DNA from: an uncultured Altererythrobacter sp.
GTDB taxonomy: Bacteria; Pseudomonadota; Alphaproteobacteria; Sphingomonadales; Sphingomonadaceae
Assembly (NCBI GenBank): GCA_946885545.1
Contig: CAMPGP010000121.1
Span: forward strand, 1-6,766
Direction: 5' to 3'
DNA length: 6,766 bases
A program made the translations under genes and the position numbers. Shown here in pieces: positions 1 through 5,014 of the stretch (positions are counted from its first letter, which is position 1; each line of letters starts with the position of its first letter). The notes under the pieces were generated by a model. It did not search any database. It worked only from the letters and a program-made list of their open reading frames with translations, and was not told the DNA's origin.

Positions 1-1
1 T

Positions 2-706
2 CTGAAGGGCGAGAAGAACTACATCGCGCACCCGAAACCCGATGGCTATCGCTGCCACCACCTTGTCTACGTGTACAAGGGCACCCCTGCGACACAGGCG
101 TACGATGGACTTCAGGTAGAGATCCAAATTCGTACCCAGATGCAGCACGCCTGGGCGACCGCTGTTGAGGCCGTGGGCATTTTCACCGAGCAGGCCTTGA
201 AGTCGAGTCAAGGCAACGAGGACTGGCTGCGATTTTTCGCTCTAATGGGCGCAGCGATTGCGGCCATCGAGCAGTGCAATCCTGTGCCCGACACTCCCAC
301 GGACAAGCAGCAGCTAATCGATGAGATTGAAGCCCTCGCCGCCCAACTGCACGTCGGTGACATGCTCACGATGTACAACACCACCATCGAGGCCATGGGG
401 TCTGCGAAGGACGCTAAGTACTTTCTCGTGCAGCTCGACTTTCAGAAGCGGTCAATCGTGTATTGGCAGTACAAGGCGCTTCAGTCAGAGGAAGCCAACA
501 GCCGCTACACCGAGATTGAGAGCAAAATCCCCGATGGCTCGGGGCGACAGGTCGTCCTTGTCGCTGTCGAAAATATCACTGCGCTGAAGCGGGCGTACCC
601 GAACTACTTCCTCGATACGAACATGTTTGGCGCGCTCGTCACGCGGGTCCTTAGTCGGGATATTCCCGATCCTCTCCCTCATCAAACCACCGCTGGCGCA
701 GCCTAG
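2..706 (+). CDS. RelA/SpoT-domain (p)ppGpp synthetase-like protein, 5' end outside window
   Basis: The reading frame is open from base 2, so the gene starts upstream of the window; 234 codons are visible before TAG at 704-706. An internal GTG at 71 is not a credible start because conserved sequence lies before it. Two RelA/SpoT synthetase blocks are visible: KPDGYRCHHLVY (visible residues about 13-24), matching the usual DGYRSxHLVY, and EIQIRTQMQHAWATAVE (about 40-56), which carries the Glu of the catalytic ExQIRT motif. Proteins of this family transfer pyrophosphate from ATP to GDP/GTP, or to other acceptors in the toxic small synthetases. The rest of the chain is about 180 residues ending in AYPNYFLDTNMF and a short tail. 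No TGS or ACT domain follows, so this is a stand-alone synthetase rather than a long Rel/SpoT; an N-terminal hydrolase domain cannot be excluded because that end is missing. Ser of GYRS is Cys here. The last codons overlap the end of the neighbouring minus-strand ORF and may come from the insertion element. Confidence 0.85.
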   Translation: MKGEKNYIAHPKPDGYRCHHLVYVYKGTPATQAYDGLQVEIQIRTQMQHAWATAVEAVGIFTEQALKSSQGNEDWLRFFALMGAAIAAIEQCNPVPDTPTDKQQLIDEIEALAAQLHVGDMLTMYNTTIEAMGSAKDAKYFLVQLDFQKRSIVYWQYKALQSEEANSRYTEIESKIPDGSGRQVVLVAVENITALKRAYPNYFLDTNMFGALVTRVLSRDIPDPLPHQTTAGAA

Positions 707-833
707 CCACCTTCGCCATCACCTTGTCGAGCGTGTCGTCGGTGGGGCTTAGTGCGCCAGCGGCCTCGAGTTCGCGAACGGCGTCCTCGAACCGCTTCGA
801 CTGTGTCGGATCGTCCAGTTTCTTGCGTGCCAT
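651..833 (-). CDS. Small passenger-like hypothetical protein downstream of IS1595 transposase
   Basis: This is a 60 aa, highly charged, soluble protein beginning MARKKLDDPTQSKRFEDAVRE, with no cysteine pairs, membrane segment or recognised catalytic motif. I recall similar small proteins with a DDPxQSKRFxxxARE core and a conserved acidic middle, often annotated as hypothetical in alphaproteobacteria, but I cannot assign a function. ATG at 833 is chosen because GGAG (844-841) sits 7 bases before it. The GTG at 839, which overlaps the transposase TGA as GTGA, would leave almost no space after that site. Only two bases separate the transposase stop from this ATG, so translation is probably coupled and both genes share a transcript. 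The 3' end overlaps the plus-strand synthetase gene tail-to-tail by 56 bases. The final DEGEDREYPD may be encoded by flanking DNA outside the element. Confidence 0.6.
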   Translation of the reverse strand: MARKKLDDPTQSKRFEDAVRELEAAGALSPTDDTLDKVMAKVARLRQRWFDEGEDREYPD

Positions 834-835
834 CG

Positions 836-1768
836 TCACGCTCCGAGGCCGTGAGCAGGGCGATAGGTGAGGCGCCTGCCAACGATACCCTTGAGCATCG
901 CGGTTGCGCGGTCGGTGTCGTTGCAGCCAAGTGCCACGCGGTTGTTATAGCGGAACTCAAACTCGGCCAGATAGCGGTGCAAGTGGCCTTCGCTACAGAA
1001 CTGATAAACGCCCTTCATCCCGCGCTTGAAGATGCTGAAATAGCCTTCGACGGTGTTGCTGTGGACGGTCCGGTCCTCAAGGTCGACGTACTGGCCACGC
1101 CCGTGGCTGGTCGTGCCGTGGTCGGCGAAATGATCCTTGAGAAAGCGATAGCCACTGTGTTCGTCGGTCATGATGCGCGCTTCGCGAGCGACATTGTTCA
1201 GAACGATCGGCATGAGAGTATCGGCGTTGACGTTGTCGATCACCATCGTGCGAGCCTTGCCGCTGTCGCGGTCAACCAACGCCAGAACCTTCATCTTGTG
1301 ATGGAAGGCGCGGCGCTTCTCGACACCCTTCAACTGGCCGATGAATGTCTCGTCAACTTCGACAACGCCGCCGCCAGTTCCAAACAGGCTATCGTCGCCC
1401 GAGCGCATCGCTTCACGGATACGGTGCGACATGAACCAAGCGGTCTTCAGGGTGACGCCAAGGATGCGGTAAAGCTGGTTGCTGGACATGCCCTTCTTCG
1501 ACGAAGCAATCAGGTGCATCGCTTGCAGCCAGAGGCGTAGCGGAACGTGGCTGCTTTCGAAGATCGTGCCGATGCGGACGGTGAACTGCTTGCGGCACTG
1601 GTAGCACTTGTACAGGCCGATGCGGGTGGCCTTGCCCTGCATCTTGGAAATGCGCTCCACTCCCCCACAGTGCGGGCACACCGGGCCTTCCGGCCAGATG
1701 TAAGCCTCGACGTAGGCGAAAGCTGCCTCTTCGTTGTGAAAGTGCGGGGCAGAAAGGGCGGAAGCCAT
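836..1768 (-). CDS. IS1595-family (ISXO2-like) transposase
   Basis: This 310 aa protein is full length for the family. It catalyses cut-and-paste or copy-type movement of its element with an RNase H-like DDE/N nuclease. The N-terminus carries a zinc ribbon (C31, C34, C55, C58; CPHCG and CYQCRKQF), followed by a helix-turn-helix-like stretch (about 85-120, KKGMSSNQLYRILGVTLKTAW) that probably binds the element ends. The catalytic core has VEVDETFIG (D139), IMTDEHSGY (D202) and VHSNTVEGYFSIFKRG (N238/E241), then the family's HRYLAEFEFRYNNR block near 264-277. No frameshift or internal stop is visible, so it could be active. ATG at 1768 is supported by AGGAG at 1782-1778, nine bases upstream. 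This ribosome-binding site lies in a potential hairpin (see findings). A candidate promoter, TTGACA then 17 bases then TAGCCT, lies at 1820-1792 on the same strand. Confidence 0.95.
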   Translation of the reverse strand: MASALSAPHFHNEEAAFAYVEAYIWPEGPVCPHCGGVERISKMQGKATRIGLYKCYQCRKQFTVRIGTIFESSHVPLRLWLQAMHLIASSKKGMSSNQLYRILGVTLKTAWFMSHRIREAMRSGDDSLFGTGGGVVEVDETFIGQLKGVEKRRAFHHKMKVLALVDRDSGKARTMVIDNVNADTLMPIVLNNVAREARIMTDEHSGYRFLKDHFADHGTTSHGRGQYVDLEDRTVHSNTVEGYFSIFKRGMKGVYQFCSEGHLHRYLAEFEFRYNNRVALGCNDTDRATAMLKGIVGRRLTYRPAHGLGA

Positions 1769-1773
1769 CGTGT

Positions 1774-1793
1774 CTCTCTCCTGTGAAAGAGAG
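1774..1793 (-). promoter_or_regulatory. Hairpin burying the transposase ribosome-binding site
   Basis: In minus-strand RNA, CUCUCU (1793-1788) can pair with AGAGAG (1779-1774). Two U-G pairs extend the stem towards a CACA loop. The 3' arm contains most of the AGGAGAGAG ribosome-binding site, and the start codon follows at 1768. The predicted transcription start (about 1785) falls inside the loop, so the element's own message would lack the 5' arm, whereas transcripts entering from outside would carry both arms. Confidence 0.4.
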
Positions 1794-1820
1794 GCTACGG
1801 AGCTAGGGTGGGTTTGTCAA
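1792..1820 (-). promoter_or_regulatory. Candidate sigma-70 promoter of the transposase
   Basis: On the minus strand a consensus -35 box TTGACA (1820-1815) is followed after 17 bases by TAGCCT (1797-1792), a weak -10 keeping T, A and the final T. Transcription would start near 1785, about 17 bases before the transposase ATG. The -35 box overlaps the inferred terminal inverted repeat, an arrangement common in insertion sequences. The -10 is poor, so the call rests mainly on the perfect -35 and the spacing. Confidence 0.45.
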
Positions 1821-1866
1821 GTATAATAACGCCTTTTTCATGCGTGCCTGCCCCACGGGAACGCGC

Positions 1867-1895
1867 TTGCATCTCGCGCATATCTGTGATGTTAT
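1867..1895 (+). promoter_or_regulatory. Possible exbD promoter
   Basis: TTGCAT (1867-1872) is followed after 17 bases by TGTTAT (1890-1895), a modest match to sigma-70 boxes. TATATT at 1893-1898 is a better -10 but sits 20 bases from the same -35. Either choice places the -10 inside the palindromic operator. Confidence 0.3.
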
Positions 1896-1908
1896 ATTGT
1901 CACATCAC
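1886..1908. promoter_or_regulatory. Zur-like palindromic operator upstream of exbD
   Basis: Two 11-base arms, GTGATGTTATA and TGTCACATCAC, flank a central T at 1897 and pair at 9 of 11 positions. Length, centre and core match the gammaproteobacterial Zur box as I remember it (arms GAAATGTTATA and TATAACATTTC around one base), with 16 of 22 non-central positions identical. Zur is a Fur-family repressor that shuts off zinc uptake genes when zinc is bound. The site ends one base before the exbD Shine-Dalgarno and covers the TGTTATATT that would serve as the -10, a position suited to repression. Another Fur-family member or an unrelated dimeric repressor could also use it. Confidence 0.5.
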
Positions 1909-1921
1909 TAGGAGAGCGCGC

Positions 1922-2350
1922 ATGTCGATCGCCATCGTCTCCAACCAGCCCATCGGCGAGATCAACACCACGCCGCTGATCGACGTGATGCTGGTGCTGC
2001 TGATCATGATCATCATGACCATCCCCGTCTCGACCCATTCGCTCGAATTCGACCTGCCGCAGCCCGATCGCAAGGTGGCCGCGGAGATTCGCCGCGACAA
2101 GAACTCGCTGGCCCTGACCACTTCGGGACAGCTGGTCTGGAACGGCACGCCCGTGACCGACCGCCGACTCGCCGCTCTGCTGGTGGGCGTCCGCGCCATG
2201 CGGCCGGAACCCGAGGTGCAGTTCGAGCCCGCCGCCTACGCCCGCTACGAACGATCGGCGCATGTGCTGCAGATCGTCCGGGCCTCGCGCGTGAGCAATT
2301 TCGGGTTCGTCGGCAACGAGCGGTACGCGGTCTTTTCGAGAGCCGACTAG
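1922..2350 (+). CDS. exbD: ExbD/TolR-family biopolymer transport protein
   Basis: This 142 aa inner-membrane protein is of normal ExbD length. ExbD, with a pentameric ExbB, uses the proton gradient to drive TonB, which powers outer-membrane receptors for iron, zinc, vitamin or glycan uptake. The start at 1922 is chosen because AGGAG (1910-1914) lies seven bases upstream. An upstream in-frame start at 1808 would add 38 residues with no family resemblance and run through the operator. A short cytoplasmic N-terminus contains EINTTPLIDVM, followed by a single membrane helix (about residues 19-40). Asp21 is the essential proton-carrying Asp of the family. The remainder is the periplasmic domain, with the signature IPVSTHSLEFDLPQP just after the helix. 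No exbB or tonB is adjacent: upstream is the insertion element, downstream a convergent helicase gene. TolR is the main alternative, but the isolated setting and the Zur-like operator favour ExbD. Confidence 0.9.
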   Translation: MSIAIVSNQPIGEINTTPLIDVMLVLLIMIIMTIPVSTHSLEFDLPQPDRKVAAEIRRDKNSLALTTSGQLVWNGTPVTDRRLAALLVGVRAMRPEPEVQFEPAAYARYERSAHVLQIVRASRVSNFGFVGNERYAVFSRAD

Positions 2351-4809
2351 ACGTCGTCCCGCTCAGGCTCGCCGGCGTCGCCCCGCATCGCGGCGCCGGC
2401 GAGCGTCTCGGCCTCGAGCAGGAGCTCCTCGTCGGCGGCGCCCTGCGGCAGGCTTTCACGCCCGATCATCACCAGCACCGGCACCGCCAATGGGCTGACC
2501 CGGTCGAGCACGACGTGGTCGAGCCGCTCGGCGGCCGTGTCGAGCAGGTCGCCGAGCCGGCCGATGTCGGTCATCCGCGCCCGCGCGTCGGCCCAGGCGG
2601 CCTCGATCAGCAGGTGGTCGGGCTCGTACTTGCGCAACACGTCGTAGATCAGGTCGGTCGAGAAGGTCACCTGCTTGCCCGACTTGCGCTTGCCAGGATG
2701 CTGCCGCTCGACCAGCCCTGAGATCACCGCGACTTCGCGGAACGCGCGGCGCAGCAGATGCGAATCCTGCACCCAGTCGACGAACTCGTGGGTCAGGATG
2801 TCGGGAGAAAGCAGCGGCGCCGGGTCGGCGATCGGGCGCAGACCCCAGACCGCGAGCGAGTAGTCGTTCGAGATGAACCCGCCGGGCAGCAGGCCGCGCT
2901 CCTCCATCCGCTTGGTGATCAGCATGCCGAGCGATTGGTTCGCGTTCCACCCGGTGAAGGTGTAGTAGACCGTGTAGTGCCGCTTGGCGTGCGGGAAGCT
3001 CTCGACCAGCAGGCTGTCGGGGCCCGGCATGCGGCTGCGCCAGTCCTGCACCTCGAGCCATTCGCGCACGTCGTCGGGGAACCGCGCCCAGCCCGCGCGG
3101 TCGACGAGCATCTCGCGCACCCGGTCGGCGAGGTGGGTGGTGAGCGGCAGGCGCAGCCCCATGTAGCTGGGGATCGTCGCCGAGCGCTTGGCGGCGCGGA
3201 CCACGAGGTCGAGGTCCTTGAAGCTCTCGACCTCGAGGTCCATCCCGGCGAAGCGGAACGTGTCGCCGGCGCGGAGCGAGGCCGCGAACTGCTCCTCGAC
3301 CTTGCCGAGCGAGCGGCCGTTTCTGAAGCGGATCTCGATCATCTCCGAATCGACGATGATCCCGGCATTCATGCGGTGGCGCTGGGCGTGCTCGGGATGC
3401 GTCAGCCGCCAGGTGCCGCTCTCGTCGCGCACGATACGCTTGAACTTGTCGTAGGCGCGCAAGGCGTAGCCGCCGGTGGCCACGAAGGTCAGGACGCGCT
3501 CCCAGACGGCCGTATCGACCCAGGCATAGGCCAGGCTCGAGCGCACTTCGGCGAACAGCGCGGCCTCGTCGAACGGCGCCGCGCAGGCGCAGGCCATGAC
3601 GTGCTGGGCGAGCACGTCGAGCCCGCCGGGACGGAAGTCCTCGCCGTCGCGTCGGCCCTGGTCGACCGCGTCCTTGGCCGCCTGCGCCTCGAGGAACTCG
3701 AACCGGTTGCCGGGGACGAGCAGCGCCCGGCTCGGGCAGTCGAGCCGGTGATTGGCGCGCCCGATCCGCTGCAGCAGGCGGCTCGAGCCCTTGGGCGCGC
3801 CCATCTGCACCACGCAGTCGATGTCGCCCCAGTCGACGCCGAGGTCGAGGCTGGCGGTGCACACCAGCGCGCGCAGCTCGCCGCGCGCCATCGCGCCTTC
3901 GACCTTGCGCCGCGCCTCCTTCGACAGCGAGCCGTGGTGGATGCCGATCGGCAAATTGTCGTCGTTGGCGTCCCACAGCTCCTGGAAGATGAACTCGGCG
4001 AGAAAGCGCGTGTTCGTGAACACCAGCGTGGTCCGGTTGCGCTTGATCGTCTCGTAGAGCTGCGGGATCGCCCAGATCGCCGCGTGGCCGCCCCACGGCA
4101 CGCTCGCTTCCACGGGAAGGAGGATCTCCACCTCCGGCGGCGCCCCCTTCTCGCCCTCGACGAGCTCGACGGCGTCGATCTCCCCCCCCTCAAGGAATTG
4201 GGGCGCGAGCCATTCGCGGAACGCCTGCGGCGAAGCGACCGTGGCCGACAGCGCTGCACGCTGGAGCCCCGGCGCGATCGCCTGCAGCCGGCTCAGCGCG
4301 AGCGCGAGGAGATCGCCGCGCTTGCCGGTGGCGAAGGCGTGGACCTCGTCGATCACCACCCGCCGGAGACCGGCGAACAGCTCGAAGCTGTCGGGGTAGC
4401 TGAGCAGCAGCGAAAGGCTCTCGGGCGTGGTCAGCAGCACGTGCGGCGGACGGCTGCGCTGGCGCTTCTTGCGGTCCGACGGCGTGTCGCCGCTACGCGT
4501 CTCGATCCGCACCGGCAGCCCGATCTCCTCGACCGGCGTCAGCAGGTTGCGCTGCACGTCGTGCGCGAGCGCCTTCAGCGGCGAGACGTAGAGGGTGTGG
4601 AGGCCGTCCCCCGGCAGCTCGCCGCGGCTCGGGCAGAACGCGGCGAGCGTCGGCAGGAACCCGGCGAGCGTCTTGCCCGCGCCGGTATCCGCAACGAGCA
4701 GCGCGTGGCGCCCGGCCTCGCTCGCAGCGAGCATTTCGGCCTGGTGGCGCCGTACGCGCCAGCCGCGGCCGGCGAACCAGGCGTCGAGCTCGGGCGGAAG
4801 CGCGGACAT
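2347..4809 (-). CDS. Ligase-associated DEXH-box helicase (Lhr-core family)
   Basis: This is an 820 aa superfamily 2 helicase that uses ATP to translocate 3'-5' on DNA and unwind duplexes or RNA:DNA hybrids, and is linked to DNA damage repair. Motifs are in order: Q-like RRHQAEML (20-27), Walker A ADTGAGKT (40-47), TTPESLSLLL (127-136), DEVH (154-157), SAT (188-190), LVFTNTRFLAE (262-272), HHGSLSKEAR (291-300), CTASLDLGVDWGDID (317-331) and QRIGRANH (347-354). The C-terminal half is the Lhr winged-helix, beta-barrel and DEAD-associated region (VWGLRPIADPAPLLSPDILTHEFVDW). Length fits the ligase-associated type of about 820 aa rather than full Lhr of about 1,500. ATG at 4809 gives MSALPPELDAWFAGRGW, the usual family N-terminus. 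A TTG at 4839 would add ten unconserved residues. No strong Shine-Dalgarno precedes 4809. The usual partners (ATP-dependent ligase, beta-CASP-type exonuclease, phosphoesterase) are not beside it here. Confidence 0.93.
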   Translation of the reverse strand: MSALPPELDAWFAGRGWRVRRHQAEMLAASEAGRHALLVADTGAGKTLAGFLPTLAAFCPSRGELPGDGLHTLYVSPLKALAHDVQRNLLTPVEEIGLPVRIETRSGDTPSDRKKRQRSRPPHVLLTTPESLSLLLSYPDSFELFAGLRRVVIDEVHAFATGKRGDLLALALSRLQAIAPGLQRAALSATVASPQAFREWLAPQFLEGGEIDAVELVEGEKGAPPEVEILLPVEASVPWGGHAAIWAIPQLYETIKRNRTTLVFTNTRFLAEFIFQELWDANDDNLPIGIHHGSLSKEARRKVEGAMARGELRALVCTASLDLGVDWGDIDCVVQMGAPKGSSRLLQRIGRANHRLDCPSRALLVPGNRFEFLEAQAAKDAVDQGRRDGEDFRPGGLDVLAQHVMACACAAPFDEAALFAEVRSSLAYAWVDTAVWERVLTFVATGGYALRAYDKFKRIVRDESGTWRLTHPEHAQRHRMNAGIIVDSEMIEIRFRNGRSLGKVEEQFAASLRAGDTFRFAGMDLEVESFKDLDLVVRAAKRSATIPSYMGLRLPLTTHLADRVREMLVDRAGWARFPDDVREWLEVQDWRSRMPGPDSLLVESFPHAKRHYTVYYTFTGWNANQSLGMLITKRMEERGLLPGGFISNDYSLAVWGLRPIADPAPLLSPDILTHEFVDWVQDSHLLRRAFREVAVISGLVERQHPGKRKSGKQVTFSTDLIYDVLRKYEPDHLLIEAAWADARARMTDIGRLGDLLDTAAERLDHVVLDRVSPLAVPVLVMIGRESLPQGAADEELLLEAETLAGAAMRGDAGEPERDDV

Positions 4810-4927
4810 CGCCGACAGGCCTAGGATCGAGGGCCGCAACCCGCAATCCCGTTCATCTCGGCGCCCGAAACCCGCCGTATTTCAATTCCTTGACGCGCCC
4901 AGACGCCGCTCGCGTGCGCCAAGCGGG

Positions 4928-4952
4928 GCAACGCTGGGCCCCCTCATCCGTT
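4928..4952 (+). promoter_or_regulatory. Candidate EcfG-type general stress promoter of the BON gene
   Basis: GCAAC (4928-4932), then 16 bases, then CGTT (4949-4952), differs by one base from the alphaproteobacterial general-stress sigma factor consensus GGAAC-N16/17-CGTT. It points towards the BON-domain gene and leaves a leader of about 55 bases. No convincing sigma-70 promoter is visible in the same interval. The short motif could arise by chance in GC-rich DNA, but the position and the stress-type product make it plausible. Confidence 0.4.
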
Positions 4953-5014
4953 AACCCCTTGTTCCCTTCGCCCGACGCGAAGCGACATCACTCGATCAAA
5001 GAGGATGACATCAC

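Larger units (their letters stand above)
681..1819 (-). mobile_element. IS1595-family (ISXO2-like) insertion element, ends approximate
   Basis: The element is defined by its transposase gene and by a weak pair of inverted ends. Reading inward, the right end (minus strand from about 1818) begins CAAACCCACCCTAG. The left end (plus strand from about 682) begins CAAACCACCGCTGG. Both continue to a TAGCC, reached with small gaps. No 8-bp target duplication, expected for this family, could be found outside these ends, so the boundaries are tentative to tens of bases. The element may be old and decayed, or the true ends may differ. If the left end is right, it lies inside the last codons of the RelA/SpoT-like gene and also inside the small passenger-like ORF. 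Confidence 0.55.

Noticed and set aside
752..1540. A 262-codon plus-strand frame opposite the transposase
   Set aside because: It is an antisense shadow; the minus strand holds the zinc ribbon and DDE/N transposase motifs.
1822..1827. Perfect TATAAT on the plus strand just outside the IS end
   Set aside because: No acceptable -35 box is present 16-18 bases upstream, and it is the reverse of an A/T-rich stretch beside the transposase -35, so it was not called a promoter for exbD.
673..1827. Target-site duplication around the insertion element
   Set aside because: No matching 8-base pair was found at the inferred ends or within about 40 bases either side.
1808..1921. Longer exbD start at 1808
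   Set aside because: The extra 38 residues have no ExbD resemblance and would be encoded across the operator, while ATG 1922 has a well-spaced AGGAG.
2758..4824. A 688-codon open frame on the plus strand opposite the helicase
   Set aside because: It is rich in Arg, His, Ala and Val with no family motifs and is the expected antisense shadow of a GC-rich gene; the opposite strand carries a complete set of helicase motifs.
4810..5014. Promoter for the helicase in the divergent intergenic region
   Set aside because: A TTGAAA on the minus strand has no reasonable -10 at 16-18 bases, so no promoter could be supported.
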